Of a DNA stretch of 64,000 bases, positions 28,027 through 35,894 are shown piece after piece (positions within the stretch are counted from its first letter, which is position 1; the number at the start of each line of letters is the position of its first letter). The notes below the pieces were generated by a model, which saw only the letters and a program-made list of their open reading frames with translations, was not told where the DNA came from and ran no database searches. The stretch lies in assembly GCA_030428945.1 (NCBI GenBank), contig JAUIEC010000003.1:186001-250000 (forward strand), written 5' to 3'. This stretch comes from Phycisphaerae bacterium (GTDB taxonomy: Bacteria > Planctomycetota > Phycisphaerae > UBA1845 > Fen-1342). A program made the position numbers and the translations under genes.

Positions 28027-28226
28027 CGGACGGTACTCCCTCTCCTCATTTGAACTTGAACGCACCAGTCTAGCTGGAACCCCACCCCGTTGCGACCGGG
28101 ATCGGTTGCGTCGTGAAAATATGTTCAAACTGTAGCCAGCGTCGCCCCGCCGTCCCCGTGGACGGGCAGGCGACGCGCCGCCGACCGCCGACCGGCGATC
28201 GCGCCATCGCGAGAGGTCATTTCATC

Positions 28227-29387
28227 CTATCGGCGAATTGTCGCGGCCCGCTCTTCCAGGCGCGGCAATTGTCCGCGCAGCACCTCGGCCTGGGGGGAGG
28301 TCGGGTACTGGTCGATCAGTTCGCGGGCGATCCGCAGGCCTTCTTCGAAGCGCTGGGCCTTGATCAACTCGCGAATCTCGTTTTCCATCCGCTGCCGTTC
28401 CTTGATCTGGGCGTTCTCGCGGAGCGTCGGCAACTGCATCCGCAGCGCCTGCGCCTCGGGCGACTGCGGGAAGCGCTTGATCAGGCTGGCGGCCGCTTCG
28501 AGGGCGACATCCCATTCGCGGTTGTTGGCGCCTTCCTGGGCCTGGACCATCAGCTTGGCCCGCTGTTCGGACTCGGCCCGGTTGCGTTCGACCCGCAGGC
28601 GCTGTGCGAGCGTGATGCACTTGACGCTGTCGGGGTGCCGTTCGAGCAGCTCCTTCAGGACTTCGTCGACCCGGTCCCAGGCGCCCAGCGAGGTCAGGTC
28701 GCGGATCTGTCGCTCGGCCGCCTCGATGTCGTGCTGTTCGACCTGTTCGCGCATCCGTTCGATCTGCGTTTCGAGTTCGTCCCATTCGCGGAAGGTCGGG
28801 AAGCGTTCGCGGGCGACCAGGACGCGATTGCGGGCCTCGATCCAGTTGTGTTCACGCAGGAAAGCCGGCACCTCGCGCTGCAGGACTTCGAGCATCGCCT
28901 TGCCTTGCGCCTGCAGACGCATCGCCCGCTGCTCGGAAGTCAGCAGCGAGATGTCGCGCACCTCGCGCAGCAGCAGGATCATCTCATTCAGCGTGGCCTG
29001 CGATTCGGTCGGGTCGTCGTCGGCCGGACGCCAGACCGAGGTGGGCTGCCCCGAGCGGGCCGCGACCGTTTCGTTGACGTACTGCAGGTCGAGCATGCGG
29101 CGGATGACTTCGGCGAGGCCCCAGAGGAACACGCCTCCGGCTGACCAGGCCAGCATCGTGGCGATTACGGTGGCGATTTCCGAGGCGCTCGGGGACTGGT
29201 CGGCGGCCTCACGGACGGCTTCGGCCGTCAACGGCACGTCGGGCTGGTACATCTCGATCAGGGTCATCAGGCCCCACGCGACGGCGGAGACCAGCACGAT
29301 CCAGCCGAGTAGATCGAGCAGGGTCACGACCCGTTCGGTTCGTCCGTCCGCCGCCCCGGTCTGGTCAAGTTCGACGTAATCGGCCAT
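28227..29387 (-). CDS. Membrane protein with helical/TPR-like repeats
   Basis: This encodes 386 residues. Two transmembrane helices lie near residues 22-44 (LLDLLGWIVLVSAVAWGLM) and 72-95 (VIATMLAWSAGGVFLWGLAE). The rest (about 120-386) is helical with TPR-like pairs, for example EWDVALEAAASLIKRFPQSP and FEEGLRIARELIDQYPTSPQ. The large domain is probably cytoplasmic and a protein-interaction platform. It starts at ATG 29387. No enzyme motif was seen, and the family was not identified beyond the repeat type. Confidence 0.75.
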   Translation of the reverse strand: MADYVELDQTGAADGRTERVVTLLDLLGWIVLVSAVAWGLMTLIEMYQPDVPLTAEAVREAADQSPSASEIATVIATMLAWSAGGVFLWGLAEVIRRMLDLQYVNETVAARSGQPTSVWRPADDDPTESQATLNEMILLLREVRDISLLTSEQRAMRLQAQGKAMLEVLQREVPAFLREHNWIEARNRVLVARERFPTFREWDELETQIERMREQVEQHDIEAAERQIRDLTSLGAWDRVDEVLKELLERHPDSVKCITLAQRLRVERNRAESEQRAKLMVQAQEGANNREWDVALEAAASLIKRFPQSPEAQALRMQLPTLRENAQIKERQRMENEIRELIKAQRFEEGLRIARELIDQYPTSPQAEVLRGQLPRLEERAATIRR

Positions 29388-29626
29388 CTGGCACCCCGTC
29401 CTAGGTTCGCTCCGGTCCGTCCGAGATTCTTCTGCTATTCCTGTCGGCAGAAATGACTCGCGTCCGCAGAGACGCTTCTATCGGACTCTTCTGCTTTTCA
29501 TTCTATCGGCGTTCACGGCTGAGAAACAACGCCCCGGCCCGTTCGGAACCGGAACTGCTCGAAACCGGCGGCGAGCGGACCCGGCGCGCCCGGTGCCCGG
29601 ACGGGCGTTGTGGCGGGCTGACCGGC

Positions 29627-30703
29627 TCAGGTGGCCCTGGTCGGCGTCTTTCGGGTGCGGTGCCGTGTGACGCGCCGCTGGTAGGCGGCCGGGGCGGCGT
29701 CGTTCTGCCGGCGGCGCGGGCTGAACCGCCGGTCGTTCGGCAGTTTCGGCAGGGCGGCGGATGCGGCGCAACGGTGCAGTTCCTGCGCGACCTCGTCGAC
29801 CTCGTAGCGGTGCCCGCAACGGGCGGCGAGCGAACCGGCGATGACTTCCATCGCAATCGTGTTGGCCACCAGGTTCTCGAGGCTGACCTTCGTTTCGCGG
29901 TAGATCTGCAGCAGCATGTCCGTGTGCAGGGCCGGCCAGCCGTCCTCGTCCGGCGCCAGCGTGCTCTCGTCGCGCACTTCGGACAGTCGTTTGCGCGTGC
30001 GGCGGACGTACTCGTCGGACAGGTCGAAGCCCAGGTAGCGGCGTCCGAGGCGCTTGGCGACCGCGGCGGTCGTGCCGCTGCCGACGAACGGATCGAGCAC
30101 GAGTTCGCCCGGGCGGGAACTGGCGAGAATCACGCGGGTCAGCAGTGCCTCGGGCATCTGGCAGCCGTGATAGCCGTCGCGTTCCTTGAACGTTCCGCAG
30201 ACGCGCGGGAACTCGTCCCAGACATCGTCCGGCAGGCGTCCCTTCGGATTGGCCCGCTTGTCCTGGTACTCGGTGTGGCGGGCGCTCGGAAACCGCAGCA
30301 GGTCGGCATTGAAGACCGCCTGGTCCGGGGCCTTGACGAAATACAGGATGTGCGTGTGCGCCCGCGTGAACTTGGCTTTCATGTTCTGGCCGAAGTTGTA
30401 GTGCCAGATGATCCAGTTCCGCAGCGTCAGGCCGAGCGCCTTGCCGGCCAGGCACAGTTCGGCCGCGAAGTCGTCGCCGATCGCGAGGTAGAACGACCCG
30501 CTCGGGCGCAGGGCCCGCTGACAGCCGGCCATCCACGTGCGGCACCACTCGACGAATTCCTCGTTCGGGCGGTCGTCGTGGTACTGGTCGTAGACATACC
30601 CGATGTTGTAGGGCGGATCCGCGAAGACCAGGTCCACGGAGTCCTCCGCGCACCGGTCCAGCAGTTCGACAGCATCACCACAATATATTGTGTCGGGTTT
30701 CAT
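29627..30703 (-). CDS. Beta-class DNA methyltransferase (solitary)
   Basis: This encodes 358 residues. The ATG at 30703 fits the fold start and has AAAGGCG upstream. Catalytic motif IV DPPYNIG is at 29-35. The S-adenosylmethionine-binding motif I DPFVGSGTT is at 204-212, so the motif order is that of beta-class amino-methyltransferases. DPPYN favours N6-adenine methylation, as in CcrM-type enzymes. The C-terminal 100 residues form a helical extension ending in a very basic tail. No restriction endonuclease or specificity gene adjoins it, so it may have an epigenetic or regulatory role rather than belong to a restriction system. It is transcribed divergently from the amidohydrolase pair. Confidence 0.85.
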   Translation of the reverse strand: MKPDTIYCGDAVELLDRCAEDSVDLVFADPPYNIGYVYDQYHDDRPNEEFVEWCRTWMAGCQRALRPSGSFYLAIGDDFAAELCLAGKALGLTLRNWIIWHYNFGQNMKAKFTRAHTHILYFVKAPDQAVFNADLLRFPSARHTEYQDKRANPKGRLPDDVWDEFPRVCGTFKERDGYHGCQMPEALLTRVILASSRPGELVLDPFVGSGTTAAVAKRLGRRYLGFDLSDEYVRRTRKRLSEVRDESTLAPDEDGWPALHTDMLLQIYRETKVSLENLVANTIAMEVIAGSLAARCGHRYEVDEVAQELHRCAASAALPKLPNDRRFSPRRRQNDAAPAAYQRRVTRHRTRKTPTRAT

Positions 30704-30858
30704 CGGTGGTCGCCTTTCTGGTGGATCCCGCGAGAGACATTCTGCGGGTTGGGGGCCGGCTGCGTCAAGAAGAACCCGGGCCGGGGCGATTAGCACCCTC
30801 TGCCCGGGCAGCTATGATGCCCAGCTTGCAGGCACGTCCTCTTGAAAAGGAGACCGAG

Positions 30859-32157
30859 GTGAAGCAGAGACTCTGGCTCGCGCTGGCGGTGACCGCCTGC
30901 GCAACGGCCGGCGGGCTGGCGCAGGAGCGGACCGTCGCGCTGATGAACGCCCACCTGATTCCGATCGACGGCCCCGAAATCGAGCGTGGCACCCTGGTTA
31001 TGCAGGGTGGCAAGATCGTCGCCGTCGGCGCGGACGTGCTGATTCCGGCCGGCGCCACGGCGATCGACCTGAACGGCAAGGTGCTGATGCCCGGCCTGGT
31101 CGACACGCACAACCACATCGGCGGCGTCAGCGGCGGCGACGGGTCGGCCCCGATCCAGCCCGAGTGCCGGGTGTGGGATTCGATCAACGTCCGCACCGGG
31201 GCGTTTCGCCGGGCGCTGGCGGGCGGGCTGACGACCCTGAACCTGATGCCCGGTTCGGGACACCTGCTGAGCGGGCAGACGATCTACGTCAAGATCCGAC
31301 CGGCCGAAACGATCGACGACATGATGATCCGCGATGCCGACGGCAACCCGTGCGGCGGGATCAAGATGGCCAACGGGACCAACTCGATCCGCGAGGCGCC
31401 GTTCCCGGGGACGCGGGCGAAGTCCGCCGCCCTGGTCCGCCAGAAGTTCATCGAGGCGCAGGAGTACCGCGACAAGATCGCCCGGGCGGGCGGCGACCCC
31501 GAGAAGTTGCCGGCCCGCGACCTGGGGCTTGAAGCGCTGGTCGAGGTGCTCGAGGGCAGGCGCGTCGTGCATCATCACACGCACCGCCACGACGACATCG
31601 TCACCGTTCTTCGCCTGAGCAAAGAGTTCGGCTTCCGGGTCGTGCTGCATCACGTCAGCGAAGGGTGGAAGGTGGCTGAGCAGATCGCCGCGGCCAAGGC
31701 GCCGTGCTCGATCATCCTGGTGGATTCTCCGGGCGGCAAGCTGGAGGCGATTGACCTGCTGTTCAAGACCGGTGGCGTGCTCGAGCGGGCCGGCGTCAAC
31801 GTCGCATTCCACACGGACGACTGGATTACCGACTCGCGCCTCTTCTTCCGGATGGCCGCGCTCGGCGTCCGGGCCGGCATGTCGCGGGAGGGGGCCCTGC
31901 GATCGCTGACGCTGGCGGGCGCCGAGATGCTCGACCTGCAGGACCGCGTCGGTTCGCTGACCGTCGGGAAGGATGCCGATCTGATCGTCCTCGATGGCGA
32001 TCCGTTCAGCGTCTACACCAAGGTGCTGGAGACCTGGATCGAGGGCGAGAAAGTCTACGACCGCAGCAAGCCCGAAGACTATCTCTACGCCGTCGGCGGC
32101 TACGGGGCCGGGCATGACATTGATCCGTACTTCTGCTGCTTCGGGCATGGGGAGTAA
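30859..32157 (+). CDS. Exported amidohydrolase, catalytically complete
   Basis: This encodes 432 residues. The GTG at 30859 follows AAGGAG and begins the signal peptide KQRLWLALAVTACATAGGLA. It belongs to the imidazolonepropionase-like amidohydrolase superfamily. Metal ligands are visible: HNH at 84-86 (LVDTHNHIGG), a His-rich HHHTHRHDD at 238-246, HH at 264-265 and Asp near 320 (FHTDDW). The C-terminal beta sandwich closes with VGSLTVGKDADLIVLDGDPF. It therefore probably hydrolyses an amide or cyclic amide outside the cytoplasm. The second, degenerate amidohydrolase starts 4 nt after its stop, so they form an operon and perhaps a heteromer. The substrate is unknown. Confidence 0.85.
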   Translation: MKQRLWLALAVTACATAGGLAQERTVALMNAHLIPIDGPEIERGTLVMQGGKIVAVGADVLIPAGATAIDLNGKVLMPGLVDTHNHIGGVSGGDGSAPIQPECRVWDSINVRTGAFRRALAGGLTTLNLMPGSGHLLSGQTIYVKIRPAETIDDMMIRDADGNPCGGIKMANGTNSIREAPFPGTRAKSAALVRQKFIEAQEYRDKIARAGGDPEKLPARDLGLEALVEVLEGRRVVHHHTHRHDDIVTVLRLSKEFGFRVVLHHVSEGWKVAEQIAAAKAPCSIILVDSPGGKLEAIDLLFKTGGVLERAGVNVAFHTDDWITDSRLFFRMAALGVRAGMSREGALRSLTLAGAEMLDLQDRVGSLTVGKDADLIVLDGDPFSVYTKVLETWIEGEKVYDRSKPEDYLYAVGGYGAGHDIDPYFCCFGHGE

Positions 32158-32161
32158 ACCG

Positions 32162-33385
32162 ATGACGACGCGAAACACCATTACCGTCATCAGCCTGCTC
32201 ACGCTGCTGGCCGCGCCGCTGGCGGCCCAGGTCGCGATCAAGGGCGGGCGGGTGCACACCGTCTCCGGCGACGTGATCGAGAACGGCGTCGTGGTCATTA
32301 CCGACGGCCGGATCGTCGCGGTCGGCCCGGCCGACGGGGTGTCGATTCCGGCCGGCCATCGCGTGCTGGAGGGCGCGGTCGTGACGCCCGGCCTGATCGA
32401 CGCGCACGCGACCGTCGGGCTGACCGGGATCTACAACCAGAAGCAGGACCAGGATCAGCTCGAGAGCAGCGAGCCGATTCAGCCGCAGTTGCAGGCCACC
32501 GATGCCTACAACGCCCGCGAGCAACTGGTCGACTGGATCCGCAGTTTCGGCGTGACGACCGTGCACACCGGGCACGCGCCGGGTGAACTGGTCTCGGGCC
32601 AGACGGCGATCCTCAAGACCCGCAGCGGGACCGTCGAGGATGCGACGGTCGTCGGCACGGCCGCGATCGCCGTCACGCTGGCCGAATCGGCCCGCAAGGA
32701 GGGCGGCAAGAGTCCCGGCAACCGTTCGAAGATGATGGCGATGCTGCGCGAGGCGCTGGTGGCCGCGCGCGACTACGTCGGCAAGCAGGAGCGGGCCGGA
32801 GACGATGCCGACAAGCGTCCGGGGCTGAACCTGAAGAACGAGGCGCTGGCCGGGGTGCTGCGGGGCGAGACGCCGCTGCTGATCACCGCCAACCGGGCGA
32901 TCGACATCGCCAGCGCGCTGCGCCTGGCGAAGGAGTTCGAGGTTCGGTTGTGGCTGGACGGTGCGGCCGAAGCGTACCTGCTGATCGACGAGATCAAGGC
33001 GGCCGGCGTGCCGGTGATCGTGCACCCGCTGATGCAGCGCCCCTGGGGCGAGGCCGAGAACCTGAGCTACGAGACGCCCGCCAAGCTGCGTGCGGCCGGC
33101 ATTCCGATCGCGCTGCAGAGCGGGTTCGAAGGGTACGTGCCGAAGGTGCGGGTCGTGCTGTTCGAAGCGGCGATCGCGGCTGCGAATGGTCTCGGGATGG
33201 AAGGCGCGCTGCGGGCGATCACGCTGGACGCGGCGACGCTGCTGGGCATCGAGGAGCGGGTCGGCAGCCTGGAAGTCGGCAAGGACGGTGACGTGGCGAT
33301 CTACGACGGCGATCCGTTCGAGTACACCAGTCATTGCGTCGGCGTGGTGATCGACGGGCAGGTGGTGTTTGAGGGCAGCCGTTAA
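32162..33385 (+). CDS. Exported amidohydrolase-like protein lacking the metal ligands
   Basis: This encodes 407 residues, starting ATG 32162 with GGGGAG overlapping the end of the previous gene. A signal peptide (ISLLTLLAAPLAA) and the full amidohydrolase frame are present (TPGLIDAHATVGLTG; VGSLEVGKDGDVAIYDGDPF). Compared with its neighbour, the ligand positions have changed: HNH became HAT, the HHHTHRHDD segment reads LLITANRAID, HH became DG, and HTDD became LQSG. Only one metal-binding His remains, so it is very probably not a metal-dependent hydrolase. The fold is otherwise intact and the gene shows no decay, suggesting a retained non-enzymatic or regulatory role with the active paralogue. 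Confidence 0.8.
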   Translation: MTTRNTITVISLLTLLAAPLAAQVAIKGGRVHTVSGDVIENGVVVITDGRIVAVGPADGVSIPAGHRVLEGAVVTPGLIDAHATVGLTGIYNQKQDQDQLESSEPIQPQLQATDAYNAREQLVDWIRSFGVTTVHTGHAPGELVSGQTAILKTRSGTVEDATVVGTAAIAVTLAESARKEGGKSPGNRSKMMAMLREALVAARDYVGKQERAGDDADKRPGLNLKNEALAGVLRGETPLLITANRAIDIASALRLAKEFEVRLWLDGAAEAYLLIDEIKAAGVPVIVHPLMQRPWGEAENLSYETPAKLRAAGIPIALQSGFEGYVPKVRVVLFEAAIAAANGLGMEGALRAITLDAATLLGIEERVGSLEVGKDGDVAIYDGDPFEYTSHCVGVVIDGQVVFEGSR

Positions 33386-33530
33386 GTGCGCGGTGATCTT
33401 CGCGGTGTCCGTTCGGCGCGTGTTGGTCCACGGTTGACGTGATTGCCACGCGGTGCGGCATCGACGCCTGGAGCGTCCGCGTCGGGTGCGGGCGCGGACG
33501 GCCGCGTCGATGACGCACCCTACAACGCTG

Positions 33531-33606
33531 GGGCAGTCACCGATTGCACGCGGCGACAACGCCGGGCGGTCACCGATTGCAGCGGTGGCAACGCCGGGGC
33601 AGTCCC
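33531..33606. repeat. 33-nt tandem repeat, about 2.3 copies
   Basis: Copies start at 33531, 33564 and 33597. Each begins GGGC(A/G)GTCACCGATTGCA, followed by a CGG-rich part ending AACGCCG. They lie within the 419-bp gene-free gap downstream of the amidohydrolases. Confidence 0.7.
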
Positions 33607-33663
33607 CCACCCTTCCGCTCGCTCAAGGATCGGGCACCCACGCCTTTTATGAAGAGGATCGGG

Positions 33664-33735
33664 CACCCACGTGGACGGGCATCCACGTGGACGGACACCC
33701 ACGTGGATGGGACACCTGCGCGGATGGGTCACCCG
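33664..33735. repeat. 16-nt tandem repeat containing CCACGTGG
   Basis: Three regular units (33664, 33680, 33696) of the form CA(C/T)CCACGTGGA(C/T)GG(G/A) are followed by two decayed ones. Each regular unit holds the palindrome CCACGTGG. Confidence 0.75.
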
Positions 33736-33764
33736 CGGCACGCCTCCTTCACGCCTTCATATTT

Positions 33765-33808
33765 TCACTCTTTCACTCTTTCACTCTTTCACTCTTTCAC
33801 TTTTTCAC
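33765..33808. repeat. 8-nt tandem repeat (CACTCTTT)n at selenoprotein 3' end
   Basis: About five copies of CACTCTTT run up to, and just into, the last codons of the leftward selenoprotein gene. The same unit forms the arms of the inverted repeat at 20666-20744. Confidence 0.75.
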
Positions 33809-34692
33809 TTCATCTGGTCGATGCGGCCGAGTACCACGTCCCAGTTGGGGCGCTTGGTGACGGTGGCCGGGAAGATTTCGACGATCGTGCCGGACTTGTC
33901 GACCAGGTAGGTGGTCGCGCGGTCGAGTCGGCCGGTCTCGGCCCGGTTCAGGTCGGCGAGGATTCGGAACGGTGGACCGTCGTCGCCGAAGTACTTCAGG
34001 AACTTGCCGTGCGAGGCGAGGTCCTTGTCCTCCTGCGAGATGGCGAAGGCGATCGTGTCACGCCGGGTGAATGCGTCGTACTGCTTCTGCAACTGAACCA
34101 GTTGCGTCTTGCAGTACGGTCACCAGAACGCCCGGTAGGTCGTGATGACGATATTCGATTTGCCGATGTAGTCGGCCAGCTTGATCACGCTTCCGTCGGC
34201 CTGCGGCAGTTCATAGGCCGGCAGCTTGTCGCCCAGTTGCAGACCCTGGTCCGTGCCCCAGGTGGACGGATTGACGTTCGTTTCGGCGAGGGCGGCGCCG
34301 GGTTTGAGCGGCACGCGGTACCGTTGACGCAGGAACCTGACCCGGCTGCCGTCGCTGCAGTAGCCCAGCACGTTGAACGACAGGGCCGCATCGGCAGCCA
34401 GCTTGCCCGTCAGTTTGAACGTCAGTTCGTTCCCGCCTTCCGCGAGCATCCGCTCATGCGGCGCCTGCAGGAACCTCTTGCGGGCCTTCGCGTCGGCGCG
34501 GGCTTCGACCAGTTCGACGCCGGGTGGCACGTCGACCTGCAGGATCGCACCCGGCAGGCCCGCGTCCGAGACCGACCAGCCCTCGGCCACGGTGAACGTC
34601 AGCGGAATCGTGTACTCCCGACCGACCTCGAGCGGATCGGCGGGCATTGCGCCGGCCAGCGTGAACGCCACGGCCGCAACAACCATCGACAT
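33805..34692 (-). CDS. Selenoprotein: exported thioredoxin/peroxiredoxin-like protein with UPYC motif
   Basis: This encodes 295 residues if the in-frame TGA at 34120-34122 is read as selenocysteine (Sec191). The start ATG 34692 has AAGGAG at 9 nt and a short signal peptide (VVAAVAFTLAGAMPA). Residues about 20-130 form a beta domain resembling the DsbD N-terminal type. From about 150 a redoxin fold begins: LGDKLPAYELPQADGSVIKL, then YRAFW-Sec-PYCKTQLVQLQ. Where the family normally has W-C-P-Y-C, Sec replaces the first, nucleophilic cysteine, and Cys194 is the likely resolving partner. The frame continues after TGA without shift for 104 residues, all typical of the fold. A strong hairpin follows the TGA directly, and tRNA-Sec lies in this window. 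A Cys-to-stop nonsense mutation is the alternative but fits the hairpin poorly. Confidence 0.88.
34077..34122 (-). promoter_or_regulatory. Bacterial SECIS element following the Sec UGA codon
   Basis: On the minus strand, one nucleotide after the UGA (34120-34122), a perfect 8-bp stem CGTACTGC/GCAGTACG forms (34111-34118 with 34077-34084). Inside it, across a small internal loop, is a perfect stem GCAACTG/CAGTTGC (34099-34105 with 34089-34095) closed by GUU; it may also be drawn as a GGUUC loop on 6 bp. The apical G lies 21-22 nt after the UGA, within the range for SelB-binding elements, and the loop resembles the GGUC loop of fdhF. The hairpin is fully inside the coding sequence, as expected for bacteria. 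Confidence 0.8.
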
Positions 34693-34788
34693 GAACGGTA
34701 CTCCTTGGAATCGTCCGGCCGGCGCAGGGTATCCGAAACCGACCGGGCCTGAGAAGCGAATCCAGGAGTACGAACCAGGGAGTCGTCG

Positions 34789-35097
34789 ATGGCATTCCGT
34801 GTTTTTTGTCTTCTGTCGCTGCTCGGGCTGCTGGCGTCGATCGTCTGGGCCAGCCTGGCGGGCGATGTGCTTGCGGGACTGCGTTACGTGGCAGCGGATC
34901 GCTGGGGGGTGGTCACGCTGGCGGACCTGGCGGTCGGGCTGTGGTTCGTCGGTGCCTGGATTGCCTGGCGCGAGGGAAGCATCGGGCGGGCGATTCCGTG
35001 GTGGCTGGGCCTGGCGCTGCTGGGCAACGTCACGACGCTGGTCTACCTGCTGTGGCGCGGGCTCGGTTCGCGGCAGGCGGTGGCTCAGCAGTCCTGA
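34789..35097 (+). CDS. DUF1475-like small membrane protein
   Basis: This encodes 102 residues. ATG with GGAG at 6 nt. Three to four hydrophobic helices are visible (VFCLLSLLGLLASIVWASLA, LADLAVGLWFVGAWIAW, WWLGLALLGNVTTLVYLLW). The pattern WASLAG, a central acidic LADLAVG and GN near the end match DUF1475 proteins, which have no assigned function. The 3' end overlaps the convergent dockerin gene by 13 nt. It is transcribed divergently from the selenoprotein gene. Confidence 0.75.
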   Translation: MAFRVFCLLSLLGLLASIVWASLAGDVLAGLRYVAADRWGVVTLADLAVGLWFVGAWIAWREGSIGRAIPWWLGLALLGNVTTLVYLLWRGLGSRQAVAQQS

Positions 35098-35891
35098 CCG
35101 TACGCGGCCAGCACAACCGCCAGGTCTTCCAGCGTAACGCTGCCGTCGCCGTTGGTGTCGCCGTCCTCGGGGGCGGCATTCGCCAGGCCGAAGTTCGCCA
35201 GCACGATCGCCAGGTCGCTGAGGTCGACGTCCAGGTCGGAATCGAGATCGCCGACGCAGAGGGACAGCGCGTAGATCCCGATCGTGCGCGTCTCCGGCGG
35301 TCGGTTGACGATGGTGGCGGTCACGTCCACCTGGGCGACGAAGTACGGGGTCTGCGTCAGCGTCAGCGGCGGCAGGCCGGGCGTGCGGCCGAGTACCAGT
35401 CGGAAGAACGTGAACTGCTGACTGCCGGCGTAGGGTGCTTCGCTGTCGGCCCAGGTAGCGCCGAGTTGCAGGTCGTTCAGCGTCGGGGTGGCGATGACCA
35501 CGCCGCAGCCCGGGGCGGGGTCGACGTTGGGATAGCAGCCGAGGCTGGTGGCGAAGGTGGTGAACTGAAGTTCGGGCGGGATCTTCGGGCCGCTGGGGGC
35601 GACCAGTTGCGTTTCGGCCAGGATGCTGGTCGCGGCGCCCTTGACCGCGACGTCGATGAAACCGTCGCCGGCCCAGGTCAGGAACGGGTCGATCTGGTTG
35701 ATGCCGAGTTCGAAACTCCAGCGGTCGAACATCGATCCGGCCAGCCGCGATGGCGGTCCGACGGTGATGATCGAGGGGCCGGCGGGGCTGTTCGGATCGT
35801 TGGGGTCGTTCGGGTCGAGCGCCGCGAAGGTGGCCGGCAGTTGGCAGACGGCCACGGCGAGCAGGACAACGTGTCGAAGGCGATTCGGCAT
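35085..35891 (-). CDS. Secreted protein with two dockerin-like repeats
   Basis: This encodes 268 residues. The signal peptide (about 1-23, VVLLAVAVCQLPATFA) is followed by a proline/asparagine/aspartate tract (DPNDPNDPNSP). An unassigned beta-rich domain of about 170 residues comes next, and then two dockerin-like loops: DLDSDLDVDLSDLAIVLANF and DTNGDGSVTLEDLAVVLAAY, ending at a C-terminal Cys. It is presumably exported and attached via the dockerin. It lies just downstream (3 nt) of the kinase gene on the same strand, so it may be the last gene of the sigma-kinase transcript. That would suggest a direct link between this regulator and an exported product. Confidence 0.8.
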   Translation of the reverse strand: MPNRLRHVVLLAVAVCQLPATFAALDPNDPNDPNSPAGPSIITVGPPSRLAGSMFDRWSFELGINQIDPFLTWAGDGFIDVAVKGAATSILAETQLVAPSGPKIPPELQFTTFATSLGCYPNVDPAPGCGVVIATPTLNDLQLGATWADSEAPYAGSQQFTFFRLVLGRTPGLPPLTLTQTPYFVAQVDVTATIVNRPPETRTIGIYALSLCVGDLDSDLDVDLSDLAIVLANFGLANAAPEDGDTNGDGSVTLEDLAVVLAAYGQDC

Positions 35892-35894
35892 GGG

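Noticed and set aside
33531..33606. A small CRISPR array from the 33-nt repeats
   Set aside because: The units are contiguous with no spacers, and there are no cas genes.
33805..34092. A separate 95-residue gene for the C-terminal half of the redoxin
   Set aside because: It would begin with TTG inside the redoxin fold, after the CxxC position and without a ribosome site; reading through the TGA as Sec gives one complete protein.
34120..34122. The TGA as a simple nonsense mutation of a cysteine codon
   Set aside because: A perfect SECIS-like hairpin right behind it, intact sequence on both sides and a tRNA-Sec gene in the window all favour Sec. A mutation cannot be formally excluded without selA/selB/selD data.
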